Positions 9,146 to 17,246 of a DNA stretch of 64,000 nt are shown one piece after another. Within the stretch, counting starts at the first letter, position 1; every line of letters begins with the position of its first letter. Source of the stretch: JBMONI01 sp049324575 (GTDB lineage Bacteria > Omnitrophota > Omnitrophia > Omnitrophales > Aquincolibacteriaceae); contig JBMONI010000009.1 in NCBI GenBank assembly GCA_049324575.1, forward strand, positions 1 through 64,000. The letters are read 5' to 3'. Position numbers and translations under genes: made by a program. Below the pieces are notes generated by a model. It had not been told where the DNA came from, made no database searches, and worked only from the letters and a program-made list of their open reading frames with translations.

Positions 9146-9286
9146 ATTCAGGGGAGGATCCGTGACCGCAAATCCGAGGCGGGAAATGAAAGCAATAACG
9201 AAATCAACATGGCTTGGGCCTGAAAAAGAACACCGAGACAAAAAGCACTAGGACGGGACGAAAAAACGATGAACATGCTTACGCGG

Positions 9287-9673
9287 TCAAGCCTTTTGCT
9301 CGATCCGGTCTTGCACATACTGCATGATCATTTTCACGGTAAAAAGATCCGCTAGCTTGTTGATCGCGGGATCTTTGGAAAACTCGTCGAATTCCATGGT
9401 CGGATATTTTCGGCGAAGAAAATTCAACCCCTGAGAAGTGATCTTTCCATTCAGAACATAATCCGGATTGGTCATAAAATTAGAAGGGAAAAGATCCCCG
9501 GCAGGGATCTTAATACTGAACGTCTTTTCAAGCCGAAAAATGACGTCGATGAAATCGATGGATTCGGCGCCGAGATCCCGCGTCAGAGAAGAATCCAAAG
9601 TGATCTCGTCCGGCTCGACCCCCAAAGCACCGGATAATGTTTCTTTGACTTTTGAAAAAACGTTATCGTCCAT
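9287..9673 (-). CDS. Acyl carrier protein with a C-terminal extension
   Basis: A 128-residue acyl carrier protein that holds the growing chain on a phosphopantetheine arm. The attachment serine is Ser38 in DLGAESIDFIDVI. The four-helix core spans about residues 5-80. About 45 further residues, including the block LNFLRRKYPTMEFDEF, are not part of a standard ACP of 75-85 residues. The frame extends upstream to 9787, but the ATG at 9673 begins the recognised domain and has AGGGGGA just before it. It sits between the two dehydratase-like genes. AcpS, encoded at 34645-35031, could convert it to the holo form. Confidence 0.88.
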   Translation of the reverse strand: MDDNVFSKVKETLSGALGVEPDEITLDSSLTRDLGAESIDFIDVIFRLEKTFSIKIPAGDLFPSNFMTNPDYVLNGKITSQGLNFLRRKYPTMEFDEFSKDPAINKLADLFTVKMIMQYVQDRIEQKA

Positions 9674-9690
9674 AAAAACCGTCCCCCTAT

Positions 9691-10098
9691 TTATGAAGCA
9701 AGCTGAACGCTTGACTGATGACTGGGCGCGAGGAACAAACGAGCGGAAACCGCCACGCGGCCCCGGCTGATCAATTTCCCCTCCCATTCGGTGACATCCT
9801 CCTTACTCGCCACAAGTCGCAATTGGCTTTCCCAAGGATCTCCCGGCTTTAGATAGGTGTGAAATTTAGTCGATCGGATCTGCTTCAGATAATATTTTTT
9901 CCCCTCGCCATGTTCCGCATGCCGCAGATAATGTTCAGCGGTCTGTTTGAGCATTTCGAGCGCAAGAACCCCTGGAAGGACCGGAAAATCGGGGAAATGA
10001 TCTTGAAAAAACTCCGATTTTTCGGGGATGATCCCTTCCGCGCGAATCCCCTGACCTGGATCCAGGTTTAAAATTTTAAGAATCGAAAGTTCTGGCAT
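9691..10098 (-). CDS. 3-hydroxyacyl-ACP dehydratase, FabZ/ApeI-like
   Basis: A 135-residue hotdog protein expected to remove water from 3-hydroxyacyl-ACP and leave a trans double bond. Both catalytic positions are intact: His34 in DHFPDFPVLPG and Glu48 in VLALEMLKQT. The start at 10098 is chosen over an upstream ATG at 10134 because AAGGTGA lies at the right distance and it leaves only 4 bases after the methyltransferase stop. With the His-less hotdog protein at 8702-9145 it may form a mixed dimer. Dehydration without later enoyl reduction would give a conjugated polyene. Whether FabL acts on the same intermediates is not known. Confidence 0.87.
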   Translation of the reverse strand: MPELSILKILNLDPGQGIRAEGIIPEKSEFFQDHFPDFPVLPGVLALEMLKQTAEHYLRHAEHGEGKKYYLKQIRSTKFHTYLKPGDPWESQLRLVASKEDVTEWEGKLISRGRVAVSARLFLAPSHQSSVQLAS

Positions 10099-10102
10099 GA
10101 TG

Positions 10103-10741
10103 TCACCTTGGAACGTTAAGAATGTAAACTCCATTTAAAATGCGGAGCCCGGCCAGCCATGTATAGTGAGCTTCAAAATGTTCTATACGAAGCTCCAGCT
10201 TTTTAAAAATCCCGTTCCACCCTTCTTGGGTTTTAAAGTTGCCGGGATGCCCACAATATTCGAAATTATAAATTCGATCCCTCCACAAGGTCCAAAATCG
10301 CCCCCAACTATGCCGGTACAGGTCTTCGACCACCAAAATGCGCTTTCGCGTAACCCGAATCGCCTCGCGCAACACCCCCTCATAATCCGGGATATGATGC
10401 ATGACGGTCACCAATAGCGACGCATCAAAACTCATGTCCGGAAAAGGAATCCTGCAACCGTCATAAAGGACAACCGGCGCCTGCTGATATCCTGGCTTGA
10501 CAACTTCCAGCACGATTGGCTGATGCCCGCGCCTGACCAGCGGACGATGATAGAACCCCCATCCACCCCCGATATCCAGGATTTGGCTTTCCCGATCTAA
10601 ATATTTATCAAAAAGCGATGTAAAAAACTCCGCCCTCTTTTCGAGTTCGGAGCGCTTCCAATGCCGAACGATAAAATCAAGCGCCTGTCGCTGAACAGAC
10701 GCCATAGTCTGCAAAACGATCTTTAAACCCTCATGGCTCAA
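10103..10741 (-). CDS. Class I SAM-dependent methyltransferase
   Basis: A 212-residue Rossmann-fold methyltransferase. The SAM-binding motif I is ILDIGGGWGFY (about residues 54-64), followed by an acidic residue in LEVV. The post-motif block is SFDASLLVTVMHHIPDYE, which resembles the Methyltransf_11 group. It is the first gene of the reverse-strand cluster, so it may methylate the starter, the chain or the end product. Nothing in the sequence tells which. The start appears to be TTG at 10741, as no ATG precedes motif I with a Shine-Dalgarno sequence. A promoter with TATAAT lies 16 bases upstream, leaving a very short leader. Confidence 0.85.
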   Translation of the reverse strand: MSHEGLKIVLQTMASVQRQALDFIVRHWKRSELEKRAEFFTSLFDKYLDRESQILDIGGGWGFYHRPLVRRGHQPIVLEVVKPGYQQAPVVLYDGCRIPFPDMSFDASLLVTVMHHIPDYEGVLREAIRVTRKRILVVEDLYRHSWGRFWTLWRDRIYNFEYCGHPGNFKTQEGWNGIFKKLELRIEHFEAHYTWLAGLRILNGVYILNVPR

Positions 10742-10756
10742 TCACTTGAGGGTCGG

Positions 10757-10786
10757 ATTATAGCATAGCCTTGAATAAGCCTTCAA
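10757..10786 (-). promoter_or_regulatory. Promoter of the methyltransferase-DH-ACP-KS-reductase operon
   Basis: On the reverse strand, TTGAAG (10786-10781) and TATAAT (10762-10757) are separated by 18 bases. This is the only good sigma70-like promoter upstream of the run that ends at 5019. The spacing between those genes is small or negative, which suggests one transcript. Confidence 0.6.
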
Positions 10787-10818
10787 AATAAATATTAGAA
10801 TTGATATAAGATTTTTAT

Positions 10819-10847
10819 TTGCTTTTTCCATGGAACCTGCTTAAGCT
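10819..10847 (+). promoter_or_regulatory. Promoter of fabL, near-leaderless
   Basis: TTGCTT (10819-10824), a 17-base spacer and TAAGCT (10842-10847) lie before the ATG at 10856. Only 8 bases separate the -10 box and the start codon, and no Shine-Dalgarno sequence is present. Confidence 0.45.
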
Positions 10848-10855
10848 CTTCCGTT

Positions 10856-11614
10856 ATGCTAAAAGATTTTAATGGAAAAACCGCTGTTATCACAGGGGGC
10901 TCCCGAGGGATTGGGCGCGCCATTGCCCTGGAATTCGCCCGGCGAGGCGCTTCTTTGGTCATCAACTACGTTCGAAATGAAGAGACGGCCGAATCCACAC
11001 TTGCCGAACTGAAAAAAGAAGGCGCTCAGGCCATCCTTTGCCGAGCGAACATGAAAGAGCCGGCAGAAATCGACCTTTTGATTGAAACCGCAGTTCAGAC
11101 CTTCGGCCGAATCGATGTCCTGATCCATAATGCCGCACTCGGCAATTTCAAGCCCGTCCATCAGCTCAAGATCAATCAATGGGAACTCTCGCTTGATATC
11201 AACGCGCGGGCTTTTCTGCTTCTGGCCCAAAAAACGCTTCCGATCATGGAACGGCAAGGTTCGGGAACCCTCCTGGCCCTCTCCAGTCTTGGCGCCCGGC
11301 GTGTGATCCCAAATTACGGCGCCATTGGGATCTCGAAAGCCGCCCTTGAAAATCTCGTGCGCTATCTTGCCTTTGAATTCGCCCCTAAGAACATCCGCGT
11401 CAACGGAATATCCGGCGGACCGATCGAAACCGAATCCCTGAAATTCTTCCCCGATTATGAGAGCCTCAAAAAAGAAGCAATCCGAAGCACGCCCGCGGGA
11501 CGCATGGGAAGGCCTGAGGACCTTGCGAAAGTCGTGGCTTTTTTGGCTTCAGAAGACTCGCGGTGGATTTTCGGTCAAACGATCATTGTGGATGGCGGAA
11601 TATCCTTAGCCTGA
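10856..11614 (+). CDS. fabL: Enoyl-[acyl-carrier-protein] reductase III, FabL-like SDR
   Basis: A 252-residue short-chain dehydrogenase that would reduce enoyl-ACP with NADPH. The cofactor motif is TGGSRGIG (13-20). The catalytic pair is Tyr154 and Lys161, giving the Y-x6-K spacing of enoyl reductases instead of the Y-x3-K of FabG ketoreductases. Blocks such as SSLGARR, GISKAALENLVRYLA, TPAGRMGRPED and GQTIIVDGG match the Bacillus FabL pattern from memory. It is divergent from the KS/ACP operon across a 114-base promoter region. It could serve the cluster, limiting its double bonds, or general fatty acid synthesis. A plain FabG annotation would be understandable, but the Y-x6-K spacing argues against it. 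Confidence 0.82.
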   Translation: MLKDFNGKTAVITGGSRGIGRAIALEFARRGASLVINYVRNEETAESTLAELKKEGAQAILCRANMKEPAEIDLLIETAVQTFGRIDVLIHNAALGNFKPVHQLKINQWELSLDINARAFLLLAQKTLPIMERQGSGTLLALSSLGARRVIPNYGAIGISKAALENLVRYLAFEFAPKNIRVNGISGGPIETESLKFFPDYESLKKEAIRSTPAGRMGRPEDLAKVVAFLASEDSRWIFGQTIIVDGGISLA

Positions 11615-11636
11615 AACCGGCCTTAAAACAACTTTA

Positions 11637-13313
11637 CTAGCCTTCCCCCATAGCACCCGAAAGCTTCGCCGTATCAAAGCTCGCCTGCTTTCCTTCGAAT
11701 TCGCCTGAAGTATCTTCCTGATGCCAATAACCAGCCGTCCCCTGAACTCGGACACATGCGCTCATCAGAAAGATCGTCGGCAAGATCAAAAGCAGCAAAA
11801 CCTCCCGTTTCACCCGTGCAATGCGGATTCTTAATAACCCCAATCCGAAAAAAATAAGGACCCCTTGGGGGAAAAGATAACCAAATCGGTTGAAAAACGT
11901 CTGCTCCCCTGCAAGAGGGACTGTCTGGGTCCGGTGCCCGGTCACAAAAATATCCCGGCCTTCAAAATCCTCCACTTTCGCGAGGATCTTTCCGCTCGGG
12001 GCTATAAAAGCCGAGATCCCTGTATTGGCCGATCGTACGACCCCGATCCGATTCTCGATCGCACGAAAAACCGAGGCTTGAAGATGCTGATAAGGTGCCG
12101 CTGAGTGTCCGAACCAAGCATCATTGGTCATGACCACAAGTAATTGGGCTCCGCGCTGCATGAATCGCCGGGCTAGATCCTGAAACGTATCCTCAAAACA
12201 GATCAGCACTCCGAAAGGCAAAGTCCATCCTCGAAAAACCGTGTATTCAGTTCCCGCCTCAAAATGGCCTACCCCCATCGCATCCGCAATGGGCGTTAAA
12301 AAACCCAAAATCCATTTGAACGGAATATATTCTCCGAACGGGACCAATTTGATCTTATCGTGCCGTTCTGAGACCTGTCCCTCGCGATCGATCAAGTAAG
12401 CGCTGTTATAAACTTTGTCCGCGGTTTCATACCGAGGGCTCCCGAACAAGATCGGCTTCCCCACTTCCGAGGCTAACGCGGACAGATTCCCCGCAAGAAC
12501 ATCTTGGTTGAAATAGCCCGGAAAAACAGCTTCGGGCCAAATCACCAGTTCGGGACGATCGAACCATGCAAGTTTCGTAAGTGTTGAGTGTATTTCAAGG
12601 ATCTTTTCACGCGCTTCGGCGACCCATTTGATATTCTGCGCAATATTCCCCTGAATAACCGCGATCGGAGGAGAGATCTCCGCCGGCGAAGTCCTTAAAG
12701 CCAATGTCCCATAGAGTCCGCTGCTGAGCCGAAGCAGAGCCAGGATCGCTAGAAAAAATATTCCCGACCGGGTCCATATTTTTTTCGCTTGCCGGGCTCG
12801 TTCAATGATCTCTTCGGCAAGAACGTTCCAAAGGGCGATAAGAAAACCAACCCCATAAGCGCCGATCAGATCCGCAATCTGGATGCCCCGCAGATCTTCC
12901 GATTGGGAATAGGCGAGGAGATTCCAACCGAATCCGAGGATCGGGATTTCCCCGCGTAGCCATTCGGCCGTCGTCCAGGTCGCTGCGATCCAGATCAATC
13001 GAAACCCGAGTGAGCGGAACGATCGGGCATACCAAACGCACCATGCAAAAAGCCCGAAAAAGACCGCTTCAAGCCCCGCGACGAAAAGCCATCCGAAGGA
13101 GGTGACTTCCGTAAGCCATTGAAGCGAGATCGAGAAAAAAACAAATCCGGAGAGAAAACCCGTCCCGAAAGCCTGTCGAGGGCTCCCGATCCGCCTGATC
13201 GATGCTAAAAGCGGAACCAACGCAACCCACGCAAGGAACCAGAATCCAAACCTTGGATAAGCCCCGGCAAGAAAAAGCCCGCTTAAAAAGGATAAAAAAA
13301 AGGGAGATCCCAT
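11637..13313 (-). CDS. lnt: Apolipoprotein N-acyltransferase with a lipoprotein-like C-terminal tail
   Basis: Adds the third acyl chain to lipoproteins in the inner membrane. The N-terminal half has about six membrane helices, followed by a nitrilase-type domain whose catalytic residues are visible: Glu in LVIWPEAVFP, Lys in HDKIKLVPFGE and Cys in GVLICFEDTF. The last family helix ends near residue 497. The reading frame then continues with basic residues, a second hydrophobic stretch and a lipobox-like LMSAC (Cys520), then about 38 polar residues. That tail looks like a small lipoprotein fused in frame, or a separate ORF starting at an internal GTG (11813) or TTG. At 558 residues it is about 45 longer than usual. 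It lies 24 bases after secA on the same strand. Confidence 0.93.
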   Translation of the reverse strand: MGSPFFLSFLSGLFLAGAYPRFGFWFLAWVALVPLLASIRRIGSPRQAFGTGFLSGFVFFSISLQWLTEVTSFGWLFVAGLEAVFFGLFAWCVWYARSFRSLGFRLIWIAATWTTAEWLRGEIPILGFGWNLLAYSQSEDLRGIQIADLIGAYGVGFLIALWNVLAEEIIERARQAKKIWTRSGIFFLAILALLRLSSGLYGTLALRTSPAEISPPIAVIQGNIAQNIKWVAEAREKILEIHSTLTKLAWFDRPELVIWPEAVFPGYFNQDVLAGNLSALASEVGKPILFGSPRYETADKVYNSAYLIDREGQVSERHDKIKLVPFGEYIPFKWILGFLTPIADAMGVGHFEAGTEYTVFRGWTLPFGVLICFEDTFQDLARRFMQRGAQLLVVMTNDAWFGHSAAPYQHLQASVFRAIENRIGVVRSANTGISAFIAPSGKILAKVEDFEGRDIFVTGHRTQTVPLAGEQTFFNRFGYLFPQGVLIFFGLGLLRIRIARVKREVLLLLILPTIFLMSACVRVQGTAGYWHQEDTSGEFEGKQASFDTAKLSGAMGEG

Positions 13314-13337
13314 AATCCAAGTAGGAAAATATCCTGC

Positions 13338-16025
13338 TTATTCACCTATTCCACAGCATTTCTTATATTTTTTTCCGCTGCCGCAAGGGCAAGGGTCATT
13401 GCGGCCGACTTTCGACGTCGGGCGTTTGACCGCAGCAAACGGCGCCCCCGCGATCCCCGGGCCGCCGGATCTCAGACCAATTTTACCAGGGCCAAGATCC
13501 CCACCCGCCCGCCCCGCCAACGCCCTTCCCATGCTTTCCGATGAAAGTCCGCTGGACTCGGGATGGAGATATTGGGCCTGGGAAGGCTCCGAGCGAGCCG
13601 TCATTTTTTCTTCTTTAACCGCGCGGACACGGAAAATAAGCTCGACCGCTTCTTCTTTAATATTTTCGGTCATGGCTTCAAAAAGATCGAATGCCTCCCG
13701 CTTATACTCCGTCAGCGGATCCCGTTGGCCGTAGGCACGAAGCCCGATCCCTTCTTTAAGATTGTCGAGATTATAAAGATGATCCTTCCATTTGGTGTCC
13801 AAACTCTGAAGGAGAATATAACCCGTAAGGAATTCCATCCGCTCTGGTCCGAAATCTTTTTCGCGGGCATCATATACTTCGCGGATTTTCGCAAGGATCT
13901 CCTCGCGCAATCCGTCCAGATCCGATGCGTTCTCATGAACAACCCTCCTGAAATCCGCGCCAAATTTTTCTCCCAATGCCCCCGCCAATCCCTCCGGGTC
14001 CTTCTCATCATCCCGGAGATCGGGATGGACAAACCTCCCCAGAAGTCCTTCGAGCACATCTTCGATCATCTCGTAAAGATGTGCGCGGATTCCGTCACGG
14101 TTAAGAACACGGTCCCGTTCGGAATAGATAAGTTCTCGCTGACGGTTCATGACATCATCATATTCGAGCAAATGTTTGCGGATCTCGAAATTCCGACTCT
14201 CGACCCTCCGCTGAGCGGTTTCAATAGCCTTGGAGACCAGCGGATGCTGGATCTCTTCGCCTTCCTCCATTCCCAGCCGCTGCATCATGGACGAGATCCT
14301 TTCGGAACCGAACAAACGCATGAGCTCATCTTCAAGTGAAATGAAAAAATTGGACGCGCCGGGATCGCCCTGGCGGCCCGACCGGCCTCTCAGCTGATTA
14401 TCGATCCGACGGGCTTCATGCCTTTCGGTCCCGAGCACACACAAGCCCCCAATGTCCGCGACCCCGGCCCCTAGCACAATATCGGTTCCGCGACCGGCCA
14501 TATTCGTCGCGATCGTGATCGCTCCCGATTGACCGGCTTGCGCTATAATCTCCGCTTCTTTTTCATGATATTTTGCATTCAGAACGGAATGGGGAACGTT
14601 ATAACGGCGGAGCATCTGGCTTAGACGCTCGGATTTTTCAATCGAGATTGTCCCCACGAGGACCGGCCTATTTTTTTTATATTCTTCAATGATCCGTTTC
14701 ACGACCGCATCGAATTTCTCCCGCTCCGTTCGGTAAATGCAGTCGGCATAGTCTTGACGGACACAAGGACGATGGGTCGGGACGACCACGACTTCAAGTT
14801 TATAGATCTTATCGAACTCCACCGCTTCAGTCGCCGCCGTTCCGGTCATACCGGCAAGTTTTTTATACATGCGAAAATAGTTCTGGAAAGTGATCGTCGC
14901 CAACGTCTGATTCTCCCGCCGGATCTTGACCCCCTCTTTGGCTTCGAGCGCCTGATGCATGCCGTCGGAAAACCGCCGTCCCGGCATCAATCTTCCCGTA
15001 AACTCATCAACGATAATGACCTCATCATCTTTGATCACATAGTCCACATCCCGTTGAAAGAATTCTTTTGCGCGAAGCGCGGTCATCAACTGATGTCGCT
15101 CGTCGATCGTGTCGGAATCGTGGATGTTATCGACCCCCATCAAGCCAGCCCCTTTTGCCTCGCCTGACTCGGTCAGAGAAACGGTTTTTGACTTTTCATC
15201 GGCGATGTAATCGTATTGTTTTTTGAGTTCCGCAAGCTTTGCTTTCCATTCGGGGTCGAATTCCTCTTTTTGAATACGGTAACCGTTCAAACGGAGGGAA
15301 GCCCGCTGGGCACGGTAATACTTTTCCGTCGAATCTTCCGCCGGACCGGAAATGATGAGCGGGGTTCTCGCCTCATCGATCAGAATCGAATCCACCTCAT
15401 CCACGATCGCGTAATGCAATTTTCTCTGCACCCTCGCATCGAGGGAGGCAACCATGTTATCGCGCAAATAATCGAACCCGAATTCATTATTGGTCCCATA
15501 GGTGATATCGGATGCATAGGCGTTTTTTCGTTCTTCCGGAGGCGTATCATGTTGGATCACGCCACAGGTCAGACCGAGAAATTCATAGACCGGCCCCATC
15601 CACTGGCGATCCCGACGGGCCAAATAATCGTTCACGGTCACGACATGGACGCCTTTTCCTTCAAGGGCATTCAAATAGACCGGAAGTGTCGCAACCAGCG
15701 TTTTCCCTTCCCCTGTCGCCATTTCGGCGATCTTCCCATGATGCAAGACCATCCCTCCGATCAATTGGACGTCAAAATGGCGCATGTGAATCGTCCGGCG
15801 GGCTGCTTCGCGCACAACCGCAAAAGCCTCGGGCAAAAGCGCCCCGAGGACTTCCCCCCGGGCAAGACGATCACGGAACTCCTGGGTCTTAGACCGAAGC
15901 GCAGCATCATCAAGCGCTTGAAGCGTAGGCTCGAAAGCATTGATCTGGGCTACGGTCGGCCAAAGCTTTTTCAGATTCCGCGCGTTTTGCGTTCCGATGA
16001 TCTTACGAAGGATCCACTGGATCAT
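13338..16025 (-). CDS. secA: Preprotein translocase ATPase SecA
   Basis: The ATP-driven motor that pushes preproteins through SecYEG. The protein is 895 residues. Walker A is GEGKTLVA (about residue 105) and Walker B is DEVDSILIDEART. The second nucleotide-binding fold ends with the arginine-finger block QLRGRSGRQGDPG. The C-terminus carries the zinc-binding SEC-C motif DPCPCGSGKKYKKCC, which binds SecB or lipids. GAGGAG precedes the ATG at 16025. It follows prfB closely on the same strand and precedes lnt. Length and all motifs are normal. Confidence 0.98.
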   Translation of the reverse strand: MIQWILRKIIGTQNARNLKKLWPTVAQINAFEPTLQALDDAALRSKTQEFRDRLARGEVLGALLPEAFAVVREAARRTIHMRHFDVQLIGGMVLHHGKIAEMATGEGKTLVATLPVYLNALEGKGVHVVTVNDYLARRDRQWMGPVYEFLGLTCGVIQHDTPPEERKNAYASDITYGTNNEFGFDYLRDNMVASLDARVQRKLHYAIVDEVDSILIDEARTPLIISGPAEDSTEKYYRAQRASLRLNGYRIQKEEFDPEWKAKLAELKKQYDYIADEKSKTVSLTESGEAKGAGLMGVDNIHDSDTIDERHQLMTALRAKEFFQRDVDYVIKDDEVIIVDEFTGRLMPGRRFSDGMHQALEAKEGVKIRRENQTLATITFQNYFRMYKKLAGMTGTAATEAVEFDKIYKLEVVVVPTHRPCVRQDYADCIYRTEREKFDAVVKRIIEEYKKNRPVLVGTISIEKSERLSQMLRRYNVPHSVLNAKYHEKEAEIIAQAGQSGAITIATNMAGRGTDIVLGAGVADIGGLCVLGTERHEARRIDNQLRGRSGRQGDPGASNFFISLEDELMRLFGSERISSMMQRLGMEEGEEIQHPLVSKAIETAQRRVESRNFEIRKHLLEYDDVMNRQRELIYSERDRVLNRDGIRAHLYEMIEDVLEGLLGRFVHPDLRDDEKDPEGLAGALGEKFGADFRRVVHENASDLDGLREEILAKIREVYDAREKDFGPERMEFLTGYILLQSLDTKWKDHLYNLDNLKEGIGLRAYGQRDPLTEYKREAFDLFEAMTENIKEEAVELIFRVRAVKEEKMTARSEPSQAQYLHPESSGLSSESMGRALAGRAGGDLGPGKIGLRSGGPGIAGAPFAAVKRPTSKVGRNDPCPCGSGKKYKKCCGIGE

Positions 16026-16043
16026 AAACTCCTCATTCGACCC

Positions 16044-17178
16044 CTAGGGGGTCCCCGCAGCGCCGTTCTGCATCCGCGCCGCGAATTTTTTAAGATAAGC
16101 CTCGATCAGGGCGTCGAGATCACCGTCCATGACCGCCTGCACATTGGAAGTCTCCCAATCCGTCCGGTGATCTTTGACCATGGAATACGGATGCATGACA
16201 TACGAGCGGATCTGCGATCCCCATTCGATTTTTTTCTTTTCCCCGTAAAAAGCGAGCCTCTCATTTTCTTTTTCCTGTCGATATCGCTCATAGAGCTTGG
16301 CCTTAAGAACTTTCATCGCAACCTGCTTGTTCTGATGTTGAGACCGCTCATTCTGACATTGGACCACGATCCCCGTCGCTAAATGCGTGATCCTGACGGC
16401 GCTGGAGGTTTTATTCACATGCTGTCCGCCCGCGCCACCCGCGCGATAAGTGTCCAGACGGATCTCATTTTCCTTGACGTCGATTTCGGGGATATCATCC
16501 ACCTCGGCAATCACATCCGCAGACGCAAAAGAAGTATGCCGGCGCTTATTCGCATCGAACGGAGATATCCGGACCAGCCGGTGCACCCCCGATTCGGCTT
16601 TCAAATAGCCGTAGGCATAACTTCCCTGCACAATAAAAGTCGCGCTTTTGATCCCCGCTTCTTCTCCCGGCATCAGATCGATGCTTTGGATCTGGTAACC
16701 TCGTTGGTCGGCCCAACGAAGGTACATGCGGTATAACATCGAAGCCCAATCGCAGGATTCGGTTCCCCCGGCTCCGGCATTAATGCTGACAATGGCATTA
16801 TTTTTATCAAGGGGACCCGATAAAAGGCGCTGGAATTCCAGCAATTCGATATTTTTGGTAAGTAAAGCGATCTCCCCCAAGATATCCGTCAAGGATTCTT
16901 CCTGATTCTCATCAAGAAGGTCGGTGAACTCTTTCAGTTCATGGAGTTTTTCCCAGGCGTGATTCCAAGGATCGAGAGTCTTTTTGAGGACTTTGAGACG
17001 GTCCATCGTCGCCTGAGCTTCCTGGGGTTTGTCCCAGAAACCAGGCTCGGCGATCTTTCGATTCAGCTCCTGAATCTGCGGTTCATACGCATCGAGGTCA
17101 AAGATACCCCCTAATCTCTCGGAGTTTCTCCTCAAGCTTGCCTAAGGTTTCCCGAATTTCAGTGATTTTTTCCTGCAT
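16044..17178 (-). CDS. prfB: Peptide chain release factor 2 (programmed +1 frameshift)
   Basis: Terminates translation at UGA and UAA. The uninterrupted frame starts at 17135, but the real start is the ATG at 17178. The first 26 codons (beginning MQEKITEIRETLGKLEEKLR) end at CTT, followed by an in-frame TGA (17100-17098). Shifting +1 joins the main frame at DLDAYEPQ and gives a 377-residue protein. The RF2 anticodon-mimic SPF is in VRISPFDANKRR, and the catalytic GGQ is in GGAGGQHVNKTSS. The shift site matches the known autoregulatory prfB signal, so low RF2 promotes its own synthesis. The reported span includes both frames. Confidence 0.95.
17097..17112 (-). promoter_or_regulatory. Programmed frameshift site of prfB
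   Basis: On the reverse strand the order is an internal Shine-Dalgarno-like AGGGGG (17112-17107), TAT, the slippery CTT (17103-17101), the TGA stop and C. The SD to CTT spacing is three bases, as in the well-studied enterobacterial site. The ribosome slips from CUU to UUU when RF2 is scarce. Confidence 0.93.
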
Positions 17179-17246
17179 GCCTTTCCCTTTCCATGCGATT
17201 GATGCGCGGTAGTGTATCAAAATTCCGAAGCAAAACCAATGGGTTG

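Noticed and set aside
15216..16382. A 388-codon plus-strand open frame opposite secA and prfB
   Set aside because: It spans two real genes on the other strand, with no start signal or protein family.
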